From the NCBI RefSeq assembly GCF_030272615.1, contig NC_081414.1, positions 820,441,896 through 820,505,895 of the forward strand: 64,000 bases of DNA, given 5' to 3'. The DNA is from Cryptomeria japonica. Lineage: Eukaryota > Streptophyta > Pinopsida > Cupressales > Cupressaceae. Positions 47,667-60,039 of the stretch are shown in pieces (position 1 is the stretch's first letter; each line of letters starts with the position of its first letter). A model generated the notes under the pieces. It ran no database searches and was not told the origin of the DNA. It saw nothing but the letters and a program-made list of their open reading frames with translations. Both the position numbers and the translations under genes were made by a program.

Positions 47667-48345
47667 TGTTATGACCCCGAATTTTAGTAGTAAGCCCTAA
47701 TACTTATTAAAATTTTAATAAATGAAATTATTGAATATTTTAATGTCATTTTGGGCTGAGCTACGACAAGTTTATGAGTTTGCTTAATTAATAAATAAAT
47801 AATTTCAGTAATAAGTCAGCTCTAAAGCTGATGGCAGTTTACTCTTAACTGACCCATTGCTTTTGTATATATATATTGTTTATTGTAGGTGTTGGAGGGA
47901 GGGAAGAGTTTATGGCGAATTGCATTAATCAAATGCAAACAATGCTTAGCCACCAACCTGAGTATTGAAGAGCTGGTAGGACGTAGCCCTTACCAGATTT
48001 CATATTCCGTTTCCATTGTATAATTCAATTATCTTGCAATAATCTGCTAGGAGCAGCCCAAGAGAGTTGAAAAGTTCAGGTGCAGATCATAGCTGAAGGA
48101 TAAACAATCACTTTGCTTCTGTCTTCGACAGAGAAAAGCTCAGTTACAGCACTCAAGGAGGGAGCCATATATCTTTTAGACCTGGACATTCATACTGGTT
48201 GAAGGCCCGATTCTGGAGCAGCTCGAGTACAGACATATCCAGGGAAGAAGCATGGTCATTAAGGAATATAATCTATATGTTCCCAGCCATACCTGTGCCT
48301 CTAAACATAATCAAATTGAATTATACTGTTAGGGCATGGGAGACC
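47667..48345 (+). mobile_element. LTR-like element N, left part
   Basis: Starts TGTTATGACCCCGAATTTTAG exactly where LINE coding stops. A TATA-like run lies at 47865-47876. It has no ORF and is cut by J at 48346. The remainder must lie beyond the window, so no TSD can be checked. Confidence 0.45.
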
Positions 48346-48639
48346 TGTTGTGAGGTATTCACACATCGCCCCATTGCAAATGGGGACCCCACTTTTTTCC
48401 GCTTTCTAGGATAGTGTTAGACTCCTTTTGCTATTAACCTTTGCATTGGAGAGGTATAGTTGGTCAAGAAGCCAGTAGTCAGGTGAATAGCCCTTTTGTG
48501 AGGGGTAAAATGAAGTGGTGAATGAATGGAGGAGCCCTTTATATCAAGCCTAGTCAACATTACAGTGTTTCCTTCATCATCCAGATGATTTGAGTGTACT
48601 TCAATAAGAGGTGAGACCTGGGAACAAAATTCGACTAAG

Positions 48640-50470
48640 TATGCTAAAATTTCCTTTGCTCCAGTCTAGGAGCGAATTTTGCTTCCATTGCTCCCCTTTA
48701 GGAACGAAATCACTCTCTAGGCTTTCCAAATCACCTAAAGCTACCTCTAATCATCATGTGACACCTTAGTTTGAGCAAAGGATTCAATCCTTGATAAGGA
48801 ACTTTGAATAAGGTTAAGTGTGGAGGTCATTTCCATTGCTCCTCATTAGAAGCGAAAACCACTTCATTTGCCCTCATCTTGGAGCGAAATCACATTCAAG
48901 GTAGGCATTGAGGTTCTTTGGTGCATAGAGACTGAAACCCAAGGCATGAAGTGATAAGACCAAGTTAGAGGATGAATTTGAAGATCATTTCATTTGCTCC
49001 TCTCTAGGAGCGAAGAACACTTCCATTGCTCTCCTTTGAGAGCGAATTTCCCTTCCATTGCCTTGGGGTGAGAGCGAAATCCTATCCAAAACAAGTATTG
49101 AGGTCTTTTGATGAATGAAAATTAAACTTAAGGTGTGAGCTAATAAGACTAGGCTAAAGGATGCATTTTTGAAGTCACTTCCTTTGCTCCTATTTTGGAG
49201 CGATTTTCACTTCCATTGCTCCCATTTAAGAGTGAAATTTGCTTCCTTTGCTTTCCCATGAGAGCGAATTCACTTCTAGAGCCTCACTTAAGCATGATTC
49301 GATGTATTTAAGTTGATGGAATGAGAGTAAATGGGTAAAAAGGAGCTAAGCTACAAATAGAAGTCTATTTCCTTTGCTCCTCATTGGGAGCGAAATTTTG
49401 TTCCATTGCTCCTAATTGGGATCGAAATTTTGTTCCATTGCTCCTCATTGGGAGCGAAATTGTATTCCTTTGCTTAAGTTTGAGAGCGAAACTGATCTCA
49501 AAGCCTTCCTTAAGGTTGATTTGATGCACTTGAAGTGATGAAGGGCGAAATTGGATTAAGTGAGAGAGGACTCCCTTTGCTCCCTGACAAGCGCGAAATT
49601 TAAGTGGGAGAGAATTTCACTTCCATTGCCATGGTTTAGGAGCGAAATTCCTCCTAAAGCCTTCTTTGAGGTCAATTTGATATGTTTTCATGTGTGGGTG
49701 GCTAAAGACTAAAGGTTTGAATCAATGGAATGAAGGTAAGTGAATGAGATTAAGCTAAGAATCTAAATTGCAATGACTTCCTTTGCTCCTTGATTGGAGC
49801 GAAATTCACTTACATTGCTCCTCATTGGGAGTGAATTTCACTTCTATTGCTCCAATCCCAGAGCGACATCATCTTCAAGACATTTGGTGGAAGAAATTTG
49901 ACAAAGCTTGCATATGGAGAGATGAGTTGATGAATGGAGGGTAAAACAATTTGGCTAAGTATCATAAAATTTCCTTTGCTCCTTTCTAGGAGAGAATTCT
50001 TGTTCCTTTGCTCCTCATTGAGAGAAAAATGCTCTTCCTTTGCTCATGAATAGGAGTGAAGCTCATCCCAAGGTTCCTCTTGAGGTTATTTTGACCTATT
50101 TTCACCTATGGGTGATTAAAACCTTGAGTTTGAGTCATTGAAATGGAGATAATGAATGAAGTTTTTGACTAAGTAATCACTTCCTTTGCCACTTTGGAGG
50201 AGGGAATTTCCCTTTTGCTCATTGAAAAAGATGCATATGCCAAAATTTGCTAAGTGTTGGAAAATTTCCTTTGCTCCCTGAGAGGAGTGAAATCACCTGC
50301 CATTGCTCCTTCATGAGAGCGAATTCATTTCCAAGGCACTAATTGAGGGTAATTTGATGGTTTTTGCACAAGGAGACTAAAAAATTTAAGGAATGAATGA
50401 GGTACAAGAGATCAATTGATGAAGAGGTGATGGAATTGCTCCTACTTCCATTGCCTACCCTTAGGAGCGA
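48640..50470. repeat. J palindrome array (about 190-bp phase)
   Basis: Roughly 25 copies of a 22-26 bp palindrome, TTTGCTCCT, 3-4 bases, GGGAGCGAAAT, with variants. They come in groups of two to four, with groups starting near 48651, 48833, 48988, 49180, 49370, 49570, 49780, 49972, 50190, 50265 and 50430. The GCTCC...GGAGCGA core is shared with one arm of the D/F palindrome. The spacer DNA is weakly similar between groups (for example TTGATG, AAGGTTTGA-like words). Confidence 0.9.
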
Positions 50471-50727
50471 CCTCCTCTTATCAAACCTGCAAATCACATA
50501 AAATCAGAGATTATATCAAATTAGGAGGTTATATAGAAGGTATATATCATGTGTGTTTGATGCTAATTTCTTTGTTTTGCGGGAGGTGAAGAAAGAAATC
50601 AAAAGAACCAGGTTGGAGGAAGATTGGAACAAGTATCTCAGCGAGAAAATTTCAACATCAAGGTCAAGATACAAGGAAGATGTCTTCAAGAGGACTTCGT
50701 AGGCAAACACAATGGTATCAAGGAAGG

Positions 50728-51496
50728 TGTAATATCCCAAATAGGATATGCACTATAATTCTAAAAATAATTTCCTGAATTCTGCCCTAATTAAATGCAA
50801 ACATATATATGGAACAAATCTGAATCAAGATCATTCAGTCTGCTGCTACAAATCAGAAATTCTGAACCTGCAATTACAATCAAATAGATAGGCCAAACAT
50901 GTCCAAATACAACTCAGAAATCTGCCATTACACATCAAACCTATCAATAGGTTTCTACATACCAGAATGACATAGAATGATGCTTAAAACCCTTTTGGCG
51001 ATATTACAACCTGCGAAGATATAACTCTGAAACTCTATGAATCTATCCAAACTGAACAATGAAGCGCAACTGTGAATTCTGAGATGAATTCACCAAGTGG
51101 GCTGATCTAGGTTTTCATCCTAACAGCCAAAACCACCAAGGTTTCTGTCCTAGGGTTTGAGAACAAAATCTGCAGAGAGAAAATTATAAAAAGTTTGTCA
51201 TGAATGCCCTCCTTTTTGCATCGATCCTCCTTTTATAATTGTTTGCCAGCCTTAGATACATTGCATCTAGACACTTCCATACTTAGGCGATTATAATAAA
51301 GTTTACATTAATTATTAAATATCACCCCATGAAGACATCGCCTAGTCATTAAATGTTAAGTCTTAAATGGCCCCCTTTTAATGACTTAATGAACAATTAT
51401 AATTATTCCCTTTTAATTATTTATTAACTCTAGCCAAGGGAATTAAGAAGCTAGAGTTTGACTGCCAATTCCCTGTCAAAATGATGGGACATTGCA
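50728..51496 (-). repeat. Element G 3' LTR (769 bp)
   Basis: TGTAATATCCC to GGGACATTGCA, nearly the same as 62405-63186. A TATA box on the minus strand (CAATTATAAAAGGAGG, about 51229-51241) marks the promoter. Confidence 0.95.
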
Positions 51497-51515
51497 GTCC
51501 TCCCTTCCCGGAATT
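51497..51515 (-). other. Element G polypurine tract
   Basis: The minus strand reads GGGAAGGGAGGAC directly before the 3' LTR. Confidence 0.85.
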
Positions 51516-51524
51516 GCTGGTCCT

Positions 51525-52078
51525 CCAGCAATTGCAAGTTAGGATGTTGTAAATCTCTTCTCCTTCCCATGTAGCATCCTCCAAGGGCAAATTCTTCCAT
51601 TTGATCAAGTATTCAAGCACCACTTTGTTTCTCAACTTCCTCTCTCACCAATCTACAATGCCTTCTGGAACCAAGACCAATTTTCCTTCTTCATCTAGAG
51701 GTGGCAATTCAGGAGAAGCAACTATATGCTGACCCAAAACCTATTTAAGACAGGAGACATGAAACACATTGTGTATTTTGCTGCCCTCAGGTAACTCCAA
51801 TTCATATGCAACCTCTCCTATTCTCTTCAAAATCTTGTAGGGCCCATAAAAACGTGGTTTCAGCTTTTCTGCCCCACTCATCTTCACCGTGGTCTGTCTA
51901 TATGATTAAAAACCTAGAAACACTAAGTCTCCCACTTCAAAAGACCGCTCAACTCGATGCCTATCAGCATATATCTTTTGTTGATTCTGAGCATGTTGTA
52001 TGTTTTCTCTAAGTGCTTTGAGAATGTCTTGGTAACTCTGCATAGTCTCCTTAGCCCATGGAACCTTGTTGTCATCGA
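51525..52078 (-). pseudogene. Element G integrase C-terminus and chromodomain
   Basis: From 52078 the frame reads DDNKVPWAKETMQSYQDIL, KIYADRHRVERSFEVGDLVF (integrase C-terminal fold, the GDLV motif), then after frame breaks [19 protein letters not shown], and a chromodomain core KVVLEYLIKWKNLPLEDATW. The aromatic W and the LEDATWE motif fit plant chromoviruses, where this domain guides integration to particular chromatin. It is the last domain before the PPT. The upstream integrase lies beyond solo LTR H. Stops near 51905 and 51650 inactivate it. Confidence 0.85.
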
Positions 52079-52823
52079 TGTAAATGATGTTCGATTTACA
52101 TTCAATATGCAAGTTATATTCTACTTTATTATTTTGTTTTCTCTATTACTGAATTATTATATAAATCTGATTGTCTTCTTTTATGTGGCAGGAGAGTAGG
52201 AGCATTTATAAATTTCAATGTCCATTCTCACATATTTCATTTGACATATATAGTGGGCTGGGTACAGTCAAGCAATGCCTTGACCGACCATGTCTTTTGG
52301 ACATAGCCGATCAAGACATCACTTGATCATGCCCCCTCACTATAATGGCGTTTTATTTTACCAACCGGTGCATATTCAAACACCCGATAATTATCGGTGC
52401 ATGCCAAACGGTACATGGTTATATTAACACTATCTTAACACCCGATATAATCAATGTATGTCAAACGATGCATGGTTATATTATCGCTATCCTTAACACC
52501 CGATATAATCAGTGTGAGTTTAATATATCACCCGATATTTAATCGGTGCAAACATAGACTAATATCAATGTCAATCGATAGTCTAACCGATAATCATTAA
52601 GTCGTATTTGCAAAGGTTAATTCGACTTGTCAATCGGTGAATACGAATGGATTATCAAATTTGGAATCTATGATAATGAACAATTAATATAAAAGGAATG
52701 TTTATCAATTGAATGCTTGAGTTTATTTATTTTAATAATCGATATGATAAATGATTTGAATGAGAGACTTCATTTATCTCTCATTCAATCATTTATCTTA
52801 CCGAAGCTATCTATACATTAACA
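52079..52823. mobile_element. H: solo LTR (745 bp) in the integrase of G
   Basis: Starts TGTAAATGATG and ends CATTAACA. Flanked by ATCGA (52074-52078 and 52824-52828). Integrase coding is continuous across the empty site. It contains units of about 59 bp near 52378, 52438 and 52497 with the core CACCCGATATAATC, and a perfect palindrome CCGATAATTATCGG (52383-52396). Orientation is not determined. Confidence 0.88.
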
Positions 52824-52828
52824 ATCGA

Positions 52829-54095
52829 ATGCTAAATCCATAAATGATAAAGCTTCATAGCCATACAAAGTTCTGCAGGGTGACATGCCAATGGACATGT
52901 GATAGGTGGTATTGTAGCAATACTCACCAAGATAGAGCCACCTCACCCAAGCATGTTGCTGCCCTGAAACATAGTTTCACAAATAGCCTTCAATCCACTT
53001 GTTAACTATTTCCGTTTGATGATGGTAGCTGGTGTTGGGTATCAAATCAATTCCTACCAATCTAAACAATTCTTTCCAAAACATACTCATAAATTTACTA
53101 TCTCTATTACTTACAATGGTTTTGGGCAACCCGTGCAATCTGAAGATCTCCTTGAAGAATAATTTTACAATCTGCAATGTTGTGGAATCTGTAGGAACAG
53201 CAAAGAAGTGTGCATACTTAGTGAGCCGATCAACTAATACAAAAATACAATCTCTCCCCTGCACACGTGGTAGCCCTGTGATAAAATCCATTGATATCCC
53301 TTCCCATTTTTGCTCAGGAATCGGCAAAGGTTGCAGAAGACTTGCAGGAAATGTGTGTTCTAACTTGTTCTGCTGGCAAGTCAGACATTCTCTAACATGT
53401 TGGAGCACAACATCCTTCAATCCTTTCCAGGTAAACCTCTCGTGAATTTGACGATAGGTTTTGAAGAAACCTATATGCCTTGTCGAAGGTGAATCATGTA
53501 GTGCCACCAATATTTTCTTCTTCAATTTGGAACCAGGTACAAGATAGATTATGTTTTTAAAATAGATAATGTCATCTATCACTGCATATCTATCATCCTG
53601 CACCTTACCATCAATAAGATAACAAGCAAAAGAATCCTTTGAATACTCAACCAATAACTGTGTCTTCCAGTCGACTGCAATCTTTGTGAGGGAACAAAGG
53701 GTAGGTTTCGTAGAGAGAGCATCTGCAACAACATTTTTCTTTGCTTTTACATACTCCACATCAAAATCATAGGCTTGAATCTTGCTTACCCATTTTTGTT
53801 GCCGCTCATTCAAATCCTTTTGCTCCAAATACTTGAGACTGTTATGATCTGTACACACTATGAAACGAGTCCCAACCAAGTACTGCCTAAACTTAGCTAG
53901 CACATGCATGATTGCTAGCATCCTTATCATATGTGGAATAAAGTCTCTCATAGTCCCTCTATTTTCTACTCTCATAAGCGATCGGATGATGATTCTGCAT
54001 TAACACTGCACCAATTCCCGGTCCCAATGCATCACACTCCAATACAAATGGTTGCATGAAGTCCGGTAATGCCAACACTAGACACGAACTCATAG
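52829..54095 (-). pseudogene. Element G RNase H (end) and integrase
   Basis: The frame 52977-53975 is open for 332 codons. It holds the RNase H end (VCTDHNSLKYLEQKDLNERQ, KKNVVADALS), the integrase zinc-binding domain (RHIGFFKTYRQIHERFTW, HVRECLTCQQNK) and the DDE core (WEGISMDFITGLPR with D, TIVSNRDSKF with D, HHQTEIVNKWIEGYL with E). The last motif lacks four residues compared with the usual YHPQTDGQTERVN. After a stop the frame continues as HAWVRWLYLGEYCYNTTYH to the H junction. The segment 53976-54095 reads more RNase H up to solo LTR F. Confidence 0.92.
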
Positions 54096-54543
54096 CATCC
54101 TGTTGTGACGTTTTCACACATCGCCCCATTGCAAATGGGGACCCATGTTTTTTGCTCGTTTTGTTCGTTTTCGCTTTGCTTTTTTAGGATTTTGTTAGTT
54201 TGTTAGTTGTCTGGATTTAGGGTCAAGCCCTAGGGTTTTAATTACCGTCTTTTCAGGCCAGAATCCAGTCAATTTTGAGAGCTTTTTGAGCTTCCTTTCA
54301 TAGGATGCAAATTTTGAATGCAATGAATTCGCCAGAATGGTCTAATTTTCAATTGGAATGTTGATGCAGAGCTTAAATTTGTCTAAGTGTTGAAGATGAA
54401 ATGCGAATTTTTGGCCAATTGAATATTTTGACCAAATTTTGACTTTTTTGATTTTTGATCCTAGGCATCTCTAATGATTTGTTTTCGCCTTGTGAAGTGT
54501 TAGAATGTGTAAAATCATGTTATTTTGGCCTGTAGGAGCAAAA

Positions 54544-56583
54544 TCGCTCCTGTCTCTCAGTGAAGGACGGGAGCTCGTTTTCAAATATTTTACTATTCCT
54601 GCAGGGTCAAGATGAATTACGAATTGGAAGTGATGGAGAAAGGCGAGATCTTTCCATTGAATATAAATTGAAGATTTTCATGAGCACAGAAATGCCTCCA
54701 GGGGAAAAATCGCTCCTGTCCCTCAGTGAAGGACCGGAGCTACAAATCCAATTTTGCTTTGTCCTTGCAAGATTTTAACGTCTTGACGATGTGAAAAGGT
54801 CCAAAGAGGTGCATTTTATCAAATGAATATAACTCGAAGCGCTGTCGGGGAGATCAATAGGGTGGCAAGTCCGGCTTGAGTGAGGTCCTGATCCTGAAAT
54901 TTGGCTAAGTCTGGAATGTCCTGACCCTGAAATTTGACTAAGTCTGGAAACTGAAAAAACCTCCAAAAACTAGATTTTGCAATATAACTCCTGGAGGTCT
55001 GAAACCACTCTCAAACATCCTGAAAGTATATATGGAATATAACTTAAAGTATAAGAACACTTATACTTAAATGTTATATTCCATAAAAGTTATCCTGATA
55101 GAGAGTGCGAAAAGTCAAATTTCGCCCCCGTCCTTCACTAAGGATCCAGAGCGAATTTCGCTCCTGTCCCTCACTGGAGGACCAAGGCGATGCGCTCCTG
55201 TCCCTCACCAAGGGACCAGAGCGAAATTCTTCATAAGGTACGATCTGGGCAAAGATCAAGCAAATTTTATGTTCGAAGGAATGAAAGGAGGCATTGCGAA
55301 TCCGTTGAATATAATTTTCGAAGATGACAAAGTGAGATGGAGCCTACAAGAGCAAGATCGCTCCTCTCCCTCTCCAAGGGACCAGGGCGATATGATAAGT
55401 ATGATGCCGTTCCTCCAAGTTCAGGACCTTCCAAGACAATGAACAAGGAGGCAAAGGACGTTTCAAGGCATTTTCAATCGAACGCAAGCATCAAGGTCGT
55501 TGCATTGAAGGGATTTGCACTCTAAGACCCAGGATCGCTCCTGTCCCTCAGGAAGGGACCAGAGCGATATTTCCATTAAGGCATCGATTTCAAAAGACAA
55601 GCAAGTGTTAAGCTACCAAGAGGATCGAAAGGACGTCATTACACGCATTGAAGATAATTGCAAGTTGATAAAAACAAGAACAAGCTCACAATGTTGAACT
55701 TCGCTCCTGTCCCTCAGGAAGGGACCAGAGCGATATTGAGTGTATTGATCAATTCATGCAAAATTACGTTGAGTCAAAGTTTTTTCAAGGTCACACGAGG
55801 TTCAAGACATCTTTTTAAAGTGATATTCAAGGGTTTTTAACGTCCAAATGTTATTAATCAAGCTAAGGAGTCTATATCGCTCCTGTCCTTTGGACAAGGA
55901 CCAAGGCGATTATTGCAAAAACACTCATACTCCTTCAAAGGCAAGTCAAGGCGAGGATGGACGAGGTAAAAAGACATTATTTCGAAGACGATAAACGATG
56001 AACCATGGTCAAATGTTACCAACTTGAGCTCAAAACGGAGAAAAGACATGGATCGCTCCTGTCCCTCTCCAAGGGACAAGGGCGATGATCCTTATAACAT
56101 CCAAACACCTCATGAAAGCAAGTGGGACGTGCGTGGAATGGACAAGCAATGATATTATTCGCCTTACAATGCAAGTTCGAAGGTCAAAGATACAAGATGA
56201 ACGTGAAGACATGGAGATCGCTCCTGTCCCTCTCCAAGGGACAAGGGCGATGTTAGGCAAAACACATGATATTCTTTGAAAATCACGTTAAGACAAGGAC
56301 GCACAAGGTTTTAAATGGCATTTGGAAGATGATACAAGGAAAGGATCGTATCAAAATGGAGAATTTCAAGCGAAAACCTTAGGATCGCTCCTATCCCTCT
56401 CCAAGGGACCAGGGCGATAATGGTCATGAGATGCACTTGTTCGCACAAGAAAGAAATTCAAGCTTGAAGGACCCAACAAACATCGCAAAATCAACGTGGA
56501 GATGAGGACCTTGGACGTAAAAATTGCAAGGATCATGACCAAGGTAATGGATCGCTCCTGTCCCTCAGTCAGGGACCAGGGCG
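54544..56583. repeat. Phased array of 13 imperfect palindromes (LTR F)
   Basis: Copies of TCGCTCCTGTCCCT, 4-6 bases, AGGGACCAGGGCGA start near 54544, 54709, 55124, 55158, 55192, 55357, 55534, 55701, 55877, 56052, 56218, 56384 and 56551. Spacing is 165-177 bp except for three tightly packed copies at 55124-55224 and one 415-bp gap. Number and phase match the D array in mirror orientation. Confidence 0.93.
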
Positions 56584-56900
56584 ATGAGGTACGTATCTTT
56601 CATCTTCAAAATTTGGCGCTCAAACACATTTTTTGAATTTATTTAAATGCTAGAAAAAATCGATATTTAATTAAAAGCATTTAAATAGCGCATGGTATGT
56701 ATTTATTAATTATTTTTGCCTTTGTAAAAAATCGAAATTTATTAATTAAAAATAAAGGCATTTAATAATTAATTATTAATTTAATAAAAATCAAAAGGGA
56801 GCGCTTGGTATTTTAGAAGTCGGCCTTGTTATTTATTAAAAAATCGTTTAATTTGCTTTATTTTCACAAAGTCGGCCTTAAGGTAAGTATGAGGTGAGCG

Positions 56901-56910
56901 CTATAAAGGG
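56901..56910 (+). promoter_or_regulatory. LTR F upstream TATA box
   Basis: GCGCTATAAAGGGAGGGTG around 56902, matching D at 36852. It would drive the cargo transcript. Confidence 0.6.
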
Positions 56911-57242
56911 AGGGTGAGAATCTTCATTTTCACATCACCATTTTATCATTCAAATGCGATCAAAGGGAGAAGTGCGAGTGTGTTCAAAGTGCGATTTGGA
57001 GTTTACAAAGCAAGGTGGTGCGAACTTGAAGTTTCCATTTGAGTGAAGTTGCCTAGGACGTCAAGGACATATCAAAGATGGCGAAATTGCTAACTTGAAG
57101 AGGAGATCACGTCCAAGACTTGAAGGGTGGCGAAGTTGATAAGAGGAACGTTCTTTTGAAGATCACATCAAGACTATCGAATTTCAAATTTTGCCTAGGC
57201 GAATTCCTTTATTTTGCATTTTAGAGTTAAGCTCTCAAAGAG

Positions 57243-57450
57243 GTATGGCGATATGGATTTATTGTTTTGATTTTGAACGTTGATCATCATTGCCTTAATT
57301 TTTTTGAATTTTGAAATTTTGTTTTTCCTTAGCTCAGTCGTTTTTAGGAAATGATTAATAAAGGACTTATCATTAAGTTTCCTAAAATTTGCTCTCTAAT
57401 TTATGTTATGTATTGCAAAATCATGTTACTAACTTTGAAATGTTGTGTAG
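57243..57450 (+). other. Predicted leader intron in LTR F
   Basis: Donor AG|GTATGG at 57243 and acceptor TTGTGTAG ending 57450. It aligns with the D intron, with the first ATG 8 bases after the acceptor. Confidence 0.55.
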
Positions 57451-57457
57451 GCATCAA

Positions 57458-57619
57458 ATGGAGATCTCTTCAAGGAAAATCAAGCCGGATCAAGGACGGT
57501 CTTCGCCAGGACGATCAAGCCAGGACAAGGGCGAACTCTTTCAATCCAATGTTCCAAGGCGAGGTACATCATCTTCCTACACATCAAGGACGCAAGGAGT
57601 TAGAACAAGGGCTCGTTGA
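57458..57619 (+). CDS. Short basic ORF in the LTR F cargo slot
   Basis: ATG 57458 to TGA 57619, 53 residues, rich in Ser, Arg, Lys and Gly (MEISSRKIKPDQGRSSPGRS). It starts immediately after the conserved intron acceptor, the same place where D starts its 1,073-codon frame. There is no similarity to D that I can see. It may be the shrunken start of a different cargo gene or a chance ORF. No domain is recognised. Confidence 0.35.
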   Translation: MEISSRKIKPDQGRSSPGRSSQDKGELFQSNVPRRGTSSSYTSRTQGVRTRAR

Positions 57620-57996
57620 AGAAGCAAAATAGTTCCAGATGAATTAATTAAAGCAAGCTTCTCAACAACATCAAGTTGAATATCTACCAAGTTCCAAGTG
57701 TCAAATGAGGTGGCGTCCTAGTCATCATTTCTCCAATCAATGAAGTCCATCTCAGCATGTCCAGATTCAATGTACTTAACTCATGGAAGATGGCACAAAC
57801 TCCGATGTACCTACCCCGGCTATCCATTGGTCGATTTTTCTAGAAGGGACATGTGTCCAAGCAATACAATTTTATCATTGGTCAAAGCATTAAATGTTAT
57901 GTAATGGTTGTAACAAACCCTAATTAGGGTTTTCATTGTAAAATCTTGGCCATTGATCTTGAATTGATCTAAGCCATCAAATTGTATTGTGGGCAC

Positions 57997-58003
57997 TATA
58001 TAA
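57997..58003 (+). promoter_or_regulatory. LTR F genomic promoter (TATA)
   Basis: CTATATAAGCCC, 860 bp before the LTR end and downstream of AACAAACCCTAATTAGGG (57910). The same arrangement is seen in D and J. Confidence 0.7.
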
Positions 58004-58864
58004 GCCCAGGCATTTCATTTGTAAAGACTAATAATTAGCAATTAGAGAGAATTGTAAATAGTTAGAATAGTTAGAGAATAGTTGGAAGCAATTAGAGTAG
58101 AATAGGAGGACAAGGCAAGAAATTGTTGCCATTGATTGTAAACAAATTCCATTTTCATTGAAGTAATGGTGAAATATGTCGTTTTCTTGCAATTTGCATG
58201 GTTTCTTGTTGAGTCTTCAATTCTAGATGGTAGATGATTAAATGAATGGAGGGAATGTGATTGATTGATGGTGGAATTCGTACATCCATACTACTAGCAG
58301 TTTGTTGATTGCAAACTTGCCTTGTGTAGTCGACTGGAATCGTTCAGCTTAAGCTCAATTTCAATTTGTCGCCTCTTCATTGATATGCATCAACTTGGAT
58401 GGTATCTATGCCTGCGGTGATGATTTGAACATCATAAAGCTCCCTTAGAAGATCGCACTAGTCTTGTGTAGATGTTCCATTGATGTCAAAACAAGATCTA
58501 GTTAGAGTTTCATCAAAAATCAAATCATTGCTCCTACATTCTTAGTATTAGGAATAGATCCTCTCTTCACCCCCTTCCTTTTTCCCTTTTTTTTAATCTA
58601 AGTTAGTCAGAGCCTGTGTCCAGCAAAGCAGATCGGAAGTTCAATCATCACATGTAAGTCCCCTTGTGATTCCAGCAAATCACATCATACCACTGGAGCT
58701 TGTCCACACGTAGAGACCCTACATCAAAGAACCTTGGAGTCTACCTAACTGATCCTTTACGCGAATCTTCAGCAGTTAGAGACTATTTTCTCAAGAGAGG
58801 ATAAGATGCCTTTAGGTATTTTATTCTGTGTATGATTGTGTATAAAATACACGTCAACACATCC

Positions 58865-59961
58865 TTAAGCTTGTCAAAGGTTATCTGTGCACTTTCTGAC
58901 CATGAGAACGCACCCTTCTTAGTCAAGTTTGTTAGTGGAGAAGCTAACTGAGAGAACCCACGCACAAACGTTTTGTAATATGAACACCGCCCCAAGAAAC
59001 CTCTCAATTAAGATATGTTTGTGGGTGGTGGCCAGTCTAAGATTGCTTGAATCTTCTCTTGATGCACTTTCACACCATTAGCGCCAATGATATGTCCCAG
59101 ATATAAGATCTTTGTCATACTGAATTCACACTTAGAGGCCTTTGCATAAAGTGATTGTACCTCCATAATACCCAATGCCACGTCCAAGTGATGCAAATGG
59201 TCACTCCAAGTTCTGTTGTAAATTAGGGTGTCATCAAAGAAGACCAAAACAAATTTTCTCAACTACTCCTGAAACACATGATTCATACAAGATTGGAAAG
59301 TTGTCGAAGCATATTTGAGTCCAAATGGCATGACCAAGAACTCAAAATACCCGTAATGACAACAGAAGGCAGTTTTGTGAATGTCATCTTCTCTGACACG
59401 TATCTGATGATAACCAGAGCGCAGATCTATTTTGGAAAAGTACATGGCCCCATGTAGTTCATCGATCCTGGGTATGGGATACTTGTTTTTTATATTCTTA
59501 TTTAATGCCCTATAGTCTATACACATGCGCATCATCCCATCTTTCTTCTTAACCAAAACTACCGATGAGGCAAATGGGCTCGAACTGGGCCTAATATGTC
59601 CCATACTGAGAAGCTCTTTGATTGTCTTCTCAATCTCCTCCTTAAAGTGATGTGGGTGCCAAAAAGGTGTGGTGATCACGGGCTTTGAGCCCTCTTCCAA
59701 CTCGATCACATGTTCAAATCCTCTGTCTGGTGGCTGACCAAGAGGTATATCCCCAAAAACTGCACTATGCTTATCTAACACTGTCTGTATGTCCACATGG
59801 TATTCTGGTTTCCCACTGGAGGCCGGTTTAGAAGAAACAAAGCATTGTGCTGCCCAATCTACATCACCATGTCTGATAAGGGCCTCCATCCTTCTAGCTA
59901 ACACCACCATAAGTCCACCATCTGCCATTGCCTTAAGTATTGTCTTTTTCCCATTTACCAT
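58865..59961 (-). pseudogene. Element G reverse transcriptase and start of RNase H
   Basis: Frames 59263-59961 and 59008-59262 give a nearly full [82 protein letters not shown] and the catalytic box VLVFFDDTLIY (FFDD, the plant gypsy form). A stop at 59263 separates the two pieces. The connection segment continues as MRGFLGRCSYYKTFVRGFSQ and FSWSESAQITFDKLKD up to the F insertion at 58859. RT copies the genomic RNA. The three catalytic aspartates appear present. Confidence 0.94.
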
Positions 59962-60039
59962 GAACTACAACTGCATCTGTTTGAAGTCTTGAATATAACG
60001 TTCAAGTGACTCCAACCACTCCAAAACCAACATAGCATC

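Larger units (their letters stand above)
54101..58859 (+). mobile_element. F: solo LTR of the D family, inside element G
   Basis: 4,759 bp from TGTTGTGACG to CACGTCAACA with TSD CATCC (54096-54100 and 58860-58864). RNase H coding of G resumes directly on both sides, which fixes the ends. It matches the D LTR in opposite orientation over the U3 start, the 13 palindromes, the TATA box, the intron and R-U5. It lacks the 3.2 kb gene and has about 365 bp of other sequence in that slot. It shows that the D-type LTR is a unit that moves as an LTR. Confidence 0.92.

Noticed and set aside
51906-52112. A separate 68-codon gene starting at 52112
   Set aside because: The first 11 codons come from solo LTR H; the rest is the G integrase C-terminus.
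52977-53445. Plus-strand 137-codon ORF at 53032-53445
   Set aside because: Antisense to the clear integrase and RNase H frame of element G.
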